Assembly (NCBI GenBank): GCA_947458745.1
Contig: CANGYQ010000008.1
Span: 62,001-126,000, forward strand
Reading direction: 5' to 3'
Length of the DNA stretch: 64,000 nt
Source of the DNA: Bryobacteraceae bacterium
GTDB lineage: Bacteria; Acidobacteriota; Terriglobia; Bryobacterales; Bryobacteraceae
A program made the translations under genes and the position numbers. The notes under the pieces were generated by a model. The model ran no database searches. It had not been told where the DNA came from and saw only the letters and a list, made by a program, of their open reading frames with translations. Shown piece by piece: positions 27,939 to 36,527 of this stretch. Every line of letters begins with the position of its first letter. Position 1 is the first letter of the stretch.

Positions 27939-29447
27939 TCACTCAGTCTCCGGCGGCACGCTGCCGTAATCCCAGGGTGCCTTGAACGGCGGATGCGCCG
28001 GCGGGAGGGGAGTCGGCCCCGGTGTCAGCGTGGCAATCAATTCAAGCGATGCTTGCTTGATCTCGGTACCCGCGGTCACCCGCAGGTTGGAGTAGGTAGT
28101 CAGCCGCGTTTCATATCCGCCACCGCCCGGCCCCATCGCCTCTTCCGTGGGCACGTAGCCAACACAGCCGTTGGCCAGCATCACCGGCCAGGTGAACGCA
28201 AAGCGGCTGCCCTTCTTGATGTCCAAGCCCAACTGGCAGAAGTACTCTGATGGATTCGCGGCAAAGACCACCGGGCCAATCTGCAAGGCCTGCACTTCCA
28301 CCGGCGCCGTCGGGTAGCGGGAGATCAGCCAATCCAGCATCACCGTTTCTTTGGCGAACACCCACTGCGCCGTGGTCTGCACGGCCGGTGTCGCGAGCGC
28401 CGCCGCCTTCGCCACGCGAGCCTTCGATGGCTTGCGCCGCGCCACGTCCAGTGTCCGGGATGCCACCCTAACCGGAGTCAGCGCACCAGGCGTCATCGAC
28501 ACCAGACACTTCAGCGCCTCCGCCCCCACACGTCCGCCCACCAGCTTTGCCCACTGCTCACCCGTGGGTTGCTTGAACCGGCTGTGGTTGTCCACTTGGG
28601 TGACATCGCCCGTGGCTCCGGGCAGAAAGACCACCACCACCTCCGGGCCATGCACGGCGCGAATGGTCTTTTCGAGGTAGTAGATCCAGTTGGCCGAGAT
28701 GCCAGCGGGATTGGTCGTCGCGTGGCAGGCGAAGGTCACCACGCACCCCACCAACCGCCCGCCATCAAAGGCACCGATGACGCCCACTTCCGGATCGACC
28801 GGCCCTGCCGCGTCCAGCATGTCCGGATTTCCAGCCTGCGGGTGAGTCCACGTCTGCCCGTTCTTCATATGGAACCGGCGGTTGAAGGCCGACTTCTCTT
28901 CGATACCGGAGGCGACCCCGCACTGATAGGCTTTGCGTGAACGGAAGGCTTCGGCGACAGCATCGACGATGGCATCTTCCACGCGAGTAAGGTACTTGGG
29001 GTCCGCTTCAGTGGAGAGCTTCGCCAACTGCTGGACGTGCGGCGGTGCCCCGTCAAACTCGCCTGGCTGCACCATGCCCACCGGTCCGCCGGAGTGCGTG
29101 TGGGTCGCCCCGATCAGCACCGCATCAGCAGCGATGCTGGTCATCTTGGCAATCCGCTGCCGGGCGGCCAGCACCATAGCCCGCGGCACGATCAGCGCAT
29201 CCACGCTGACCAGCGCCGCCGTGGCCGCGCCATCGGTAAAGACGGCCGCGCGCACCTTGCAGGGGTCGTGGACCGACTCGTTGTAGCGCTTGTAGTAGTT
29301 GCCCGGCTGCTCGGACCCGATCGCGGGCGTGATGTCCCGCTCCGCAAAGCCCGCGCCGGGCTGCTTGTCGGCTAGCGGCAGGCTCGATTGCGCCGCCGCC
29401 GGCAGCGCGGCCACTCCGGGCAAGGCCAGCAGTTCGCGGCGTCGCAT
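27939..29447 (-). CDS. Neutral/alkaline ceramidase-like hydrolase, exported
   Basis: A 502-residue protein of the neutral ceramidase N-terminal-domain family, zinc amidases that cleave fatty acid from ceramide in characterised members. The amino end MRRRELLALPGVAALPAAAQ is a Tat-like signal. Core signs: GAGFAERDITP at the domain start, GATHTHSGGPVG (two metal His), TFACHATTNP (third His), and LPGATGDVTQVDN, which corresponds to the NxGDVSPN catalytic-serine motif but has Thr where Ser acts. The C-terminal immunoglobulin-like domain of true ceramidases appears absent or short. Bacteroidota, Planctomycetota and Acidobacteriota carry many such proteins in polysaccharide loci with unknown substrate. 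It is nine bases after the epimerase gene. Confidence 0.8.
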   Translation of the reverse strand: MRRRELLALPGVAALPAAAQSSLPLADKQPGAGFAERDITPAIGSEQPGNYYKRYNESVHDPCKVRAAVFTDGAATAALVSVDALIVPRAMVLAARQRIAKMTSIAADAVLIGATHTHSGGPVGMVQPGEFDGAPPHVQQLAKLSTEADPKYLTRVEDAIVDAVAEAFRSRKAYQCGVASGIEEKSAFNRRFHMKNGQTWTHPQAGNPDMLDAAGPVDPEVGVIGAFDGGRLVGCVVTFACHATTNPAGISANWIYYLEKTIRAVHGPEVVVVFLPGATGDVTQVDNHSRFKQPTGEQWAKLVGGRVGAEALKCLVSMTPGALTPVRVASRTLDVARRKPSKARVAKAAALATPAVQTTAQWVFAKETVMLDWLISRYPTAPVEVQALQIGPVVFAANPSEYFCQLGLDIKKGSRFAFTWPVMLANGCVGYVPTEEAMGPGGGGYETRLTTYSNLRVTAGTEIKQASLELIATLTPGPTPLPPAHPPFKAPWDYGSVPPETE

Positions 29448-29456
29448 GGGCAGAAC

Positions 29457-30269
29457 CTAGATCAGGCTGTTCAACAGACCGACAGCCATCGACACGTCGG
29501 CGCGCCACTGCTCGGGCGATTGGCCTTCGCGTTCGATGTTGACGGCACCCGAATAGCCGATCTCTTTCAGCTTGGCGACGAAGGCGGGGATGTTGACACT
29601 GCCCTGCCCCAGCGGCTTCTCGCTGCCCAGCGCGCCAGGAGCCGCCGGGTTGATGCCGTCCTTGGCGTGGACGCTGATGACATGCTTGCCCAGCACGCCC
29701 AGGGCGGGCAACGGCTCATCGGTGCCGTAGAGGATCAAGTTGGCCGGGTCGAAATTGATACCCAGGTTGGCACGGTCGACGTCTTTGAAGAAGTCGAGCA
29801 GCGTGTGCGCGGGCTCCTGCCCGGTTTCGAGCGCAAAGGTCTGGCCGTTCTTCGCCGCATGGTCACACACACGCCGCACCATGTCGCGCACGGCGACGTA
29901 GTCCGGATGGTTCTTGTCGTGCGGTACAAAGCCGATGTGACAGGCGATGGAGGGGACGCCCAGGGCCGCCGCAAAGTCTGACAGCTCCAGCGTCCGGGCC
30001 TCGCGCTCTTCGCGCGTCGCCGCCGGGATGAAGCCGACGGTCCGCTCAACGGTGGGGATGTCAGCGTAGTCCTCGCCATTGTAGGCGGCAAAGACGGTCA
30101 CCAAGCGGAAGCTTTCGGCTTCCAAAGCCGCCTTCCAGGCCGGGGCGGCGCCGGTGAGCGGGAAGTCGCCCGTCACGCCCAACTGGCCACAGCTCACGCC
30201 CAAGGCCTTCACGCCCTGCACCGTCGCCCGAGCATCGGGCGCGGCCCAAAACATCACTCCTACTTCCAT
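29457..30269 (-). CDS. Sugar phosphate isomerase/epimerase-like TIM-barrel protein
   Basis: A 270-residue xylose-isomerase-like TIM-barrel enzyme that probably interconverts keto sugars or related acids. The start at 30269 (MEVGVMFWAAPDA) has GGAGGAAG ahead of it and fits the first barrel strand; upstream codons belong to the overlapping Gfo/Idh gene. Barrel signs: ALGVSCGQLG, ACHIGFVPHD, a metal Glu in FALETGQE, Asp in NLGINFDPANLILYG, HVISVHAKDG, and a last Glu in VNIEREG. The start overlaps the upstream dehydrogenase gene by ten bases. The pairing with a Gfo/Idh dehydrogenase is common for inositol, glucoside-3-keto or uncommon sugar pathways. Confidence 0.85.
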   Translation of the reverse strand: MEVGVMFWAAPDARATVQGVKALGVSCGQLGVTGDFPLTGAAPAWKAALEAESFRLVTVFAAYNGEDYADIPTVERTVGFIPAATREEREARTLELSDFAAALGVPSIACHIGFVPHDKNHPDYVAVRDMVRRVCDHAAKNGQTFALETGQEPAHTLLDFFKDVDRANLGINFDPANLILYGTDEPLPALGVLGKHVISVHAKDGINPAAPGALGSEKPLGQGSVNIPAFVAKLKEIGYSGAVNIEREGQSPEQWRADVSMAVGLLNSLI

Positions 30270-31225
30270 CGTGCTTCCTCCATCAGAATGGTCCAGCGTA
30301 CCGCCTCCGCCGAGGTTTCCGGCAGACAATCGGCCGGTAACTGGTTCTGGCTGGCACACTGGACAAAGTATTCGATCTGTGCCCGGTAGCCGTCTACAGG
30401 CTCCGCGGGCGTCAACATTTGAGGCTCCGCGCCGGGCGCATAAAAGACCGGGTCGCCTGCCGGGAACGAGTAATCGTAGGTGCCCGCGGCGGTGACGATG
30501 GTGTATTCCATCGAGAACGGGTAGGCACCTGGATGCCAGCCGCCGGAGACGCTGACGGTGAAACCGTCATATTGGAACTGCGCGTCGATCAAATCGACGC
30601 CCGCCGCCAGGTCTTCATACCCGGTAGCGGTGACGGCCCGGGGCGATCCATAGAGGTGGATCATCAGATCGACGTCGTGGATCAAAAGATCAAACACGCC
30701 GCCGCCCGAACGGGACTTGTCTTTCAGCCAAGCGCCCCAGCCGGGAGCCGCACAGCGCCGCCGGAAGCGCGCCGCCCGTGGCTTGTCTTTGGGCAGCACC
30801 GAGTACATCGGGAAGAAGCGCAGCACCTGGGCGCACATCACCATGCGGTTGGCCGCCTTGGCGGCGGCGATGATGGCGTCGCAATCGGCACCATTCAGGG
30901 CCATCGGCTTTTCGATCAGCACGTGCTTGCCGGCCGCTAATGCGGCGATCGCTTGGGGTGCGTGCAGGTAAGTGGGCAAGCAGAGATCGACGGCATCGAT
31001 CTCGGGATCGGCCAACGTCTGTTCGATGGTGGAGTACTTCTTCACCGACGACAGATCGATGGCATCGGAGGTGGTGTCGAGGTTGCCACCGACGCCCGAA
31101 AAGTCTCCCGCCAGCTTCTTCGGATCACTGGAAACGACCGCCGCCAGCGTGACTGCTGGTGACGCCGTGATGGCTTTGATGTGAGTGGCCCCCATGAAGC
31201 CCAGGCCGCAGACCGCAATTCTCAT
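30260..31225 (-). CDS. Gfo/Idh/MocA-family oxidoreductase
   Basis: A 321-residue NAD(P)-dependent sugar or inositol dehydrogenase. The N-terminal Rossmann fold shows GLGFMGATH (residues 7-15) and HVLIEKPMA (about 101-109), where the Lys of EKP is catalytic; the C-terminal domain carries GGGVFDLLIHDVDLMIHL, with the His-Asp pair of the active site. It is cytoplasmic, with no signal peptide. First gene of the leftward operon that goes on to epimerase, ceramidase-like hydrolase and xylanase. The stretch around residues 145-165 is unusually Arg/Pro-rich but the frame is intact. Confidence 0.88.
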   Translation of the reverse strand: MRIAVCGLGFMGATHIKAITASPAVTLAAVVSSDPKKLAGDFSGVGGNLDTTSDAIDLSSVKKYSTIEQTLADPEIDAVDLCLPTYLHAPQAIAALAAGKHVLIEKPMALNGADCDAIIAAAKAANRMVMCAQVLRFFPMYSVLPKDKPRAARFRRRCAAPGWGAWLKDKSRSGGGVFDLLIHDVDLMIHLYGSPRAVTATGYEDLAAGVDLIDAQFQYDGFTVSVSGGWHPGAYPFSMEYTIVTAAGTYDYSFPAGDPVFYAPGAEPQMLTPAEPVDGYRAQIEYFVQCASQNQLPADCLPETSAEAVRWTILMEEARWK

Positions 31226-31387
31226 GGAAGGCTTAGGTTATCACTGAACGACGGGGGATCACCCTGCCGCATTTGCTCCGCTGGCCTGTCCGTCCGGTCG
31301 CGGAGGCTCCGGGTTGATACTGCGCACGGGGGTGAGCGGCGCCGTCTGGGCGGCCTCACGTTACTCCAGTGCCTGATGCGTAAAGCC

Positions 31388-32011
31388 TTACATGGTCACT
31401 ACTTGAAACGTGAACCGCTCCGGCGGCAAGGCCGAGACCGGGTCCGGCGACATCGCGGCCCAGGTTTCATAGGCCTTGGCCGATACCGAATGGTTCAGGT
31501 AGAACAGAAACTGGTTGGAAAAGCAGTTGATGGGCGGCGGCTGCCGGAAGGTCAACCGCATGCCGACGGCCTGCTGCAACGCAACGCCATCCATATTTAT
31601 GGCCTTGTCCGCCAGCAGCGTGACGAAGCTGGAGCGCCCGGCGTGCGGCCAAACATCGGCGCGCAGCAGAGGGCGCAGGTTTTGAGACAGCTCAAAGGTG
31701 GTTTCGCACTGGCGAATCCATTCCAGGATCGAATCGCCCCACTGCCAGTGGGCCACCATGGCGAAGTACTGGTCCACCAGATTCAGCGCCAAGTCCAATT
31801 TGCGCCGTTCATGCTCCTGCGGCGCGGTGGCCAGCGAGATGTCGCCCAGCGCCAGGTCATCAATCAAGTCCTCTGACTCAACGATGTCCTGCGCCATGTC
31901 CATAACTTTGTCCAGGCGCTTCTTTGGTGCGGACCGCACCAGTAAGGGCGGAAGCTCATGGGTAAAGCTTCCGGGGATCTCTATGAACCGCCGACCACCA
32001 ACAATCTTCAT
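31388..32011 (-). CDS. Protein of unknown function
   Basis: A 207-residue cytoplasmic-looking protein with no signal peptide, membrane helix or motif I recognise. It is rich in Leu, Asp and aromatic residues, with an acidic central helix (VMDMAQDIVESEDLIDDLALGD) and a Trp-containing part (VAHWQWGDSILEWI); the C-terminal third mentions PPPINCFSNQFLFYL. The start ATG has GAGG six bases upstream and a near-consensus promoter at 32072-32101, so it is likely expressed. It is divergent from the ROK kinase gene and has its own 160-base region before the Gfo/Idh gene. It could be lineage-specific. Confidence 0.6.
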   Translation of the reverse strand: MKIVGGRRFIEIPGSFTHELPPLLVRSAPKKRLDKVMDMAQDIVESEDLIDDLALGDISLATAPQEHERRKLDLALNLVDQYFAMVAHWQWGDSILEWIRQCETTFELSQNLRPLLRADVWPHAGRSSFVTLLADKAINMDGVALQQAVGMRLTFRQPPPINCFSNQFLFYLNHSVSAKAYETWAAMSPDPVSALPPERFTFQVVTM

Positions 32012-32071
32012 TGCAGCCTCACATGTCCAGCCTTATCGACAGCAACGGAGTGCCAACGTTAGATTTGCTCG

Positions 32072-32101
32072 ATTATAGGGACGTGCGTACCCCCATGGCA
32101 A
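32072..32101 (-). promoter_or_regulatory. Near-consensus promoter of the unknown gene
   Basis: Read leftward: TTGCCA (32096-32101), 18-base spacer, perfect TATAAT (32072-32077). Transcription would begin near 32065, giving a leader of about 54 bases before the ATG at 32011. This is the best sigma-70-type promoter I can see in the window. Confidence 0.7.
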
Positions 32102-32135
32102 GTTCCAATCCGCTGGTTTGGTACCCTACCGTTCG

Positions 32136-33062
32136 ATGAGTGAATTTTCGATTGGCATCGATTTAGGAGGCACCAATCTGCGTGCGGCGGTGGTGAGCCG
32201 CGAGGGTCAGATTCTGGACCGGCACACCGCGTTGACCAGTATCAGCCAGGGCCGCGATGCGGTGATTGACGCCATGGTGGGCGCCATCCGCACACTGCGG
32301 GACCGGCAGACCGGGCGCTTCGCCGGGGTTGGCATTGGGGTGCCGGGCTTCATCCATCTGGAGAAGGGCTACATCTTCAACTCGAATAATCTGGTGCCGC
32401 TCGAAAACTTCCCCCTGCGCGACGAGATCGAGAAGCGTCTGGGCGCGCCGGTGATTCTTGAGAACGACGCCAACGCGGCGGCACTGGGCGAGAAGTGGAT
32501 GGGCGCGGGGCGGGACGTCCGCCACTTCATCCTGCTGACGCTCGGCACGGGCATCGGCGGCGGCATCATCCATCACGGGCGCGTGCTGCATGGCGAGATC
32601 GGCATGGCGGCGGAACTGGGGCACATCACGGTGGTCCCCAATGGTCTGCCCTGTGGCTGCGGCAATGTCGGCTGCGTCGAAAAGCACGCCTCCGCCACGG
32701 CGATCGCGGCAATGGGCCGGCTGCATGGCCTCGGCGAGAACATTACCGCCAAAGGAGTCTATGAACTGGCGGTGGCGGGCAACGACCGCGCGCACATGAT
32801 CTTTGAGCACATGGGCCGCTCGCTTGGCATCGCCATTGCGAACCTGGTGAACATCTTCAACTTCCCGCTCCACCTGCTCAGTGGCGGTCCGCTACCGGCT
32901 TGGGAGTTCTTCGCGCCCTACATGTTTGAAGAGGTGAAGCGCCGCTCCTATACGTTCCGGCACACCGACACCCGGATCGAGAAAGCGGCCTTGGGCGACT
33001 TGGCCGGGCTATACGGTGCCGCGTATCTGCCATTTTTGAGCCAGGAGTTGGGGAGCCGCTAG
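32136..33062 (+). CDS. ROK-family sugar kinase (glucokinase-like)
   Basis: A 308-residue ATP-dependent sugar kinase or ROK family member. Signs: ATP-binding IGIDLGGTNLRAA (residues 5-17), sugar-binding ENDANAAALGE, phosphate loop LGTGIGGGII, and the ROK zinc motif CGCGNVGC with its preceding His in ELGHI. No N-terminal helix-turn-helix is present, so it is an enzyme rather than a repressor. The ATG at 32136 fits the first strand. It is directly followed, without any gap, by xylulokinase, so the two are co-transcribed. Glucose or another hexose is the likely substrate. Confidence 0.88.
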   Translation: MSEFSIGIDLGGTNLRAAVVSREGQILDRHTALTSISQGRDAVIDAMVGAIRTLRDRQTGRFAGVGIGVPGFIHLEKGYIFNSNNLVPLENFPLRDEIEKRLGAPVILENDANAAALGEKWMGAGRDVRHFILLTLGTGIGGGIIHHGRVLHGEIGMAAELGHITVVPNGLPCGCGNVGCVEKHASATAIAAMGRLHGLGENITAKGVYELAVAGNDRAHMIFEHMGRSLGIAIANLVNIFNFPLHLLSGGPLPAWEFFAPYMFEEVKRRSYTFRHTDTRIEKAALGDLAGLYGAAYLPFLSQELGSR

Positions 33063-34550
33063 ATGCCGGGCTACTGGATGGGCATTGACGTCGGCACGGG
33101 TGGGACTCGAGCGCTGCTGGTGGAAGAGGGCGGGCGCGTGGCCCATGGCTTCACCGCCGCCCACGAAGAGATGACGATGGCCCAGCCGTTGTGGGCGGAG
33201 CAGCACCCGGACGATTGGTGGCGCGCGGCGCAAGAGGCGATCCGGGGCGTGCTCAGCGCTGCGGGCGCGACGGGCGATTCCGTGCAAGGCATCGGCTTTT
33301 CGGGCCAGATGCATGGCGTGACGATGCTGAATGCGGCTCGGGAGGTGGTGCGCCCGGCGTTGATCTGGTGTGACCAGCGCAGCCAGGCGCAGGTGGATTG
33401 GGCCACGCAAACCGCGGGTGCCGAGAATATCCTTCGCTGGACGGCCAACCCCGTGCTGACCGGCTTTACGCTGCCCAAGTTTCTCTGGGTGCGCGACCAC
33501 CAGCCGGAGCTCTATCAGCAGGTTCGCCACTTGATGCTGCCCAAGGACTACGTCCGCTTTAAGCTTTGCGGCGAACTGGGCGCGGATGTTTCCGACGCCT
33601 CCGGGACGGCACTGTTCGACGTCGTGGAGCGGCGTTGGTCCACTGAGATGTGCGCGGCGATGGGCATTGATCCGGCGATTCTGCCGCCGGTTTACGAATC
33701 AAGCGCCGTCTGCGGCAAGGTTTCGGCGGAGGCCGCGGCGCTGACCGGGCTGAAGGCCGGCACGCCGCTGGTGGCGGGCGCGGGCGATCAGGCGGCCAGT
33801 GCGGTGGGCAACGGCATTGTCGAACCAGGCATCGTCTCCTGCACGCTGGGCACCTCGGGCGTGGTGTTTGGCCACATGGAGCAGGTGGCGTATGACCCGC
33901 AGGGCCGCGTCCACACGTTCTGCCACGCCGTGCCCGGCAAGTGGCACGTGATGGGCGTCACTCAAGGCGCAGGGTTGAGCCTGCAATGGTTCCGCAACCA
34001 GTTGGCCCCGGGAGTCGAGTACGACATGCTGATGGAAGAGGCGGCAACGGCACCGGCTGGATCGCAGGGCCTCTACTGGCTGCCTTACCTGATGGGCGAA
34101 CGGACGCCACACCTGGACCCGGAGGCTCGCGGCGGATGGATGGGCCTGACGGCGCGTCACCGGCGGTCCGATTTAGTCCGCGCCATCATCGAAGGCGTCT
34201 CCTACTCGCAGAAGGATTGCCTGGATCTGGTGGAGCAGTTGGGCGTCAAGGTCGCCGCGGTCCGGGCCTCCGGCGGGGGTGCCAAGTCCCCTGTCTGGCG
34301 GCAGATTTTGGCGAGTATCCTCGCCAAGCCGGTGATGACACTGGCCACCCAGGAAGGCTCCGCCTATGGCGCGGCCCTGCTGGCCATGGTGGGTACGGGC
34401 CAGTTCACATCGGTTCCCCAGGCCTGCCGGGCAACCATCGCGGTGACGGCCACCTGCCCCCCCGATGAGAACGAGGCCCTCTATCGGAAGGGCCACGGTG
34501 TATATCAGGCGCTTTTTCCGGCGCTCCAGAGCGCTCTCCGCGCCCCGTAA
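33063..34550 (+). CDS. xylB: Xylulokinase (FGGY family)
   Basis: A 495-residue FGGY carbohydrate kinase. Signs: first phosphate loop MGIDVGTGGTRALLV (residues 6-20), GFSGQMHGVTML with the substrate-site residues typical of xylulokinases, IWCDQRS, the catalytic Asp in AGAGDQAASAVGNG, LGTSGVV, and the C-terminal RASGGGAKSPVWRQILA. The MHG motif favours xylulose over glycerol or ribulose. Its ATG follows the ROK stop at once. With the GH10 xylanase it supports a xylose route, although no xylA-type isomerase gene is in the window. Confidence 0.9.
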   Translation: MPGYWMGIDVGTGGTRALLVEEGGRVAHGFTAAHEEMTMAQPLWAEQHPDDWWRAAQEAIRGVLSAAGATGDSVQGIGFSGQMHGVTMLNAAREVVRPALIWCDQRSQAQVDWATQTAGAENILRWTANPVLTGFTLPKFLWVRDHQPELYQQVRHLMLPKDYVRFKLCGELGADVSDASGTALFDVVERRWSTEMCAAMGIDPAILPPVYESSAVCGKVSAEAAALTGLKAGTPLVAGAGDQAASAVGNGIVEPGIVSCTLGTSGVVFGHMEQVAYDPQGRVHTFCHAVPGKWHVMGVTQGAGLSLQWFRNQLAPGVEYDMLMEEAATAPAGSQGLYWLPYLMGERTPHLDPEARGGWMGLTARHRRSDLVRAIIEGVSYSQKDCLDLVEQLGVKVAAVRASGGGAKSPVWRQILASILAKPVMTLATQEGSAYGAALLAMVGTGQFTSVPQACRATIAVTATCPPDENEALYRKGHGVYQALFPALQSALRAP

Positions 34551-34597
34551 GACGTTCGCTTTCCGGCAGATCTACAGCAAACTCACTTTAACCGCAA

Positions 34598-34623
34598 GTT
34601 TGTACAACATGTGCCGTACAAAC
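34598..34623. promoter_or_regulatory. Perfect dyad, possible operator
   Basis: GTTTGTAC (34598-34605) and GTACAAAC (34616-34623) are perfect 8-base inverted arms around a 10-base spacer. It lies in a gene-poor stretch that looks richer in A+T than the flanks, about 130 bases before a small reading frame. No T run follows, so an operator is more likely than a terminator. Confidence 0.45.
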
Positions 34624-34751
34624 CATTTGAAAGATAGCCCGGCTACTACTTTCGGTACGTTCAATTTCGTTCGCAATCTGGCAATCAGGGCGGAACTAGG
34701 TAACAATACTTAGACCTCTTACACCTACCTTTCGTTAGGAGCCAACCGCCC

Positions 34752-34952
34752 TTGGCCATGATCGACTGGGAGGACCGCACGCCGGAATGCCGGCGGCGGT
34801 TTCTCCATCACTTACGCGGGGAAAAATCCCCGAAACGCGCGTCCCTGGTGCCGGCCGTAATCGCCAGCTTGCTGACGGCTGCGCAAGCGGCGGGCCTGAT
34901 TTGGTATCTCTTCTTCAGTCAGGCGCTGCACTTCGTTTTGTCCGCGCCGTAG
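34752..34952 (+). CDS. Putative small single-pass membrane protein
   Basis: A 66-residue frame with a charged, Arg/His-rich amino half (about residues 5-32) and one hydrophobic helix (about 33-62) ending FVLSAP. The TTG at 34752 has AGGAG ten bases upstream; an ATG at 34758 is the alternative. It is preceded by the dyad at 34598 and stands alone. No family is recognised and coding status is uncertain, but the ribosome binding site and helix make it worth listing. Confidence 0.4.
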   Translation: MAMIDWEDRTPECRRRFLHHLRGEKSPKRASLVPAVIASLLTAAQAAGLIWYLFFSQALHFVLSAP

Positions 34953-35304
34953 CCAGACAATTACGAATAGCATCCATCAGGTATCTTTGGCTTTCGCGAA
35001 TTTACATTCAGCGCACAATTTGTCACTGCATCCTTAGCGGAACAATATCCACCAGATCCCGACAAATTGAGCTACGGTGCCACTGGAGACCGCAATGGCG
35101 GTCCACGGCGAGTGGCGCGGCACGGGTTGATGTCTTACATGCGCCAACATTTTGGCACGGCAACTGGGGGTACGGTCTTCCCATTCAATCATGGCCATGG
35201 CGGTGGCCTCCTACATTCGTAAAGTGATGGCGAGTTGAAAAGCGTTTCGCACGCAATCAGCAGGCCGTTACCAATGGCCATGGGAATTCGACATAATCGG
35301 GGGC
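34953..35304. other. Gene-poor region upstream of the SelA-like gene
   Basis: About 350 bases without a convincing gene. It contains a 6-base hairpin (GACCGC/GCGGTC, 35088-35103) and two copies of ATGGCCATGG, at 35191-35200 and 35274-35283. A CATAAT at 35292-35297 sits so close to the ATG at 35305 that, if it is a -10 box, the message would be nearly leaderless. Confidence 0.4.
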
Positions 35305-36504
35305 ATGAAAGGCCGTACTCGCCGCCAAATGTTGCAATCGGCGGGTGTGGCATCCCTGGCCACCGCCACGGGTGCCGCGCCCGCTCAAACCGGAGAACTG
35401 ACCGTATTGGGTCAGTTAGGCATCCGCCCGGTGGTGAACTTTCGCGGCACGCACACCGTGATCGGCGCCTCCAAGCCGTGGCCGGAGCTGCAGCCCGCCA
35501 TGGCGGAACTGGCGCGCCACTACGTGGTGCTGGAAGAACTGCAGGAAAAGATCGGGCAGCGGCTGTCCCGGCTGATCGGGTGTGAGGCGGCACTGGTGAC
35601 CTCCGGGGCCGCGGGTGCGATCGCCTTGGGCACGTATGCCTGCCTGGCGGGTACGGACGAGCGCCGCATCCGGCAGGTGCCGGACCTGACCGGCATGAAG
35701 AGTGAAGCGATCATCCAGAAGGTCCACCGCAATGGCTACGACCATGCCGTGCGCAGTGCGGGCGTCAGGATTGTCGAAGTGGAGACGCGCGAGCAACTGA
35801 TGAACGCCGCGAGTTCCCGGACGGCGCTGATGTACTTTCTGGGCGGCCAGAGTGGCGACTGGAACATGGAAACGCCCATCCCGTTAGCCGAATGCCTCGC
35901 CATCGGCCGCAAAGCCGGGTTCCCGGTGCTGGTGGACGCGGCCAACATGCTGCCGCCCTGGGGCAATATTCCGAAGCTGGCGGCGCTGGGGACGGACCTG
36001 ATCGCCATCAGCGGCGGCAAGCACCTGCGCGGCCCGCAAAGCTCCGGCATTCTGGCGGGGCGCAGGGACTTGATTGCCGCGGCGGCGCTCAATGCCAGCC
36101 CGCACTCTGATTCCAACGGGCGGCCCTTCAAGGTGGGCCGCGAAGAGATGGTGGGGTTGTGGCTGGCGGTGGAGAAGTACGCAAAGCTGGACTTTGTCGC
36201 GCTGGACCGCGAGTGTGAGCGGCAAGCGAAGTTTCTAGCCAGCGAACTGGGCAAGATCTCCACGATGCAGGTCAGCTTCGCCCCACACGACCGCACAAGG
36301 CGGGTCCATCGCGTGGTGGCCCGTTGGGATCAACAAAGGACCGGGCTGAGCGTGGCCGCGGTCGAGAAGCGCCTACTGGACGGCACGCCACGCATCGCCA
36401 CGTTGCGCGAGAAGGATGGCCTGGTGTTTGTGGTCTTCATGAACGACGCGGGCGATGAGAAGCTGGCTGCAGCGCGCATGAAGGAGATCTTCTCCGCTGC
36501 GTAG
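35305..36504 (+). CDS. SelA-like PLP-dependent enzyme with Tat signal
   Basis: A 399-residue fold-type I PLP protein of the SelA/DgaE (selenocysteine synthase-related) family. The amino end (GRTRRQMLQSAGVASLATA, residues 3-21) is a twin-arginine-type signal ending near APAQ. Enzyme signs: GCEAALVTSGAAGAIALGTYACL (cofactor phosphate loop), VDAANMLPP with PLP-ring Asp211, and Lys239 in ISGGKHLRGPQS as the Schiff-base lysine. Cytoplasmic SelA-like relatives act as ammonia lyases or racemase-like enzymes on amino sugars; an exported form is unusual. GGGG just before the ATG is a poor ribosome binding site. No selenocysteine genes are nearby, so true selenium transfer is unlikely. Confidence 0.82.
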   Translation: MKGRTRRQMLQSAGVASLATATGAAPAQTGELTVLGQLGIRPVVNFRGTHTVIGASKPWPELQPAMAELARHYVVLEELQEKIGQRLSRLIGCEAALVTSGAAGAIALGTYACLAGTDERRIRQVPDLTGMKSEAIIQKVHRNGYDHAVRSAGVRIVEVETREQLMNAASSRTALMYFLGGQSGDWNMETPIPLAECLAIGRKAGFPVLVDAANMLPPWGNIPKLAALGTDLIAISGGKHLRGPQSSGILAGRRDLIAAAALNASPHSDSNGRPFKVGREEMVGLWLAVEKYAKLDFVALDRECERQAKFLASELGKISTMQVSFAPHDRTRRVHRVVARWDQQRTGLSVAAVEKRLLDGTPRIATLREKDGLVFVVFMNDAGDEKLAAARMKEIFSAA

Positions 36505-36527
36505 CAGCTAGTTTGCAATTTTCGAAG

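Noticed and set aside
30690..30790. Possible frameshift pair in the Gfo/Idh gene
   Set aside because: The Arg/Pro-rich stretch is odd but the frame stays open and the catalytic domain resumes in the same frame; no compensating shift is needed.
35305..36504. True selenocysteine synthase
   Set aside because: No selB, selD or tRNA-Sec is in the window and the protein has an export signal; only family-level similarity is claimed.
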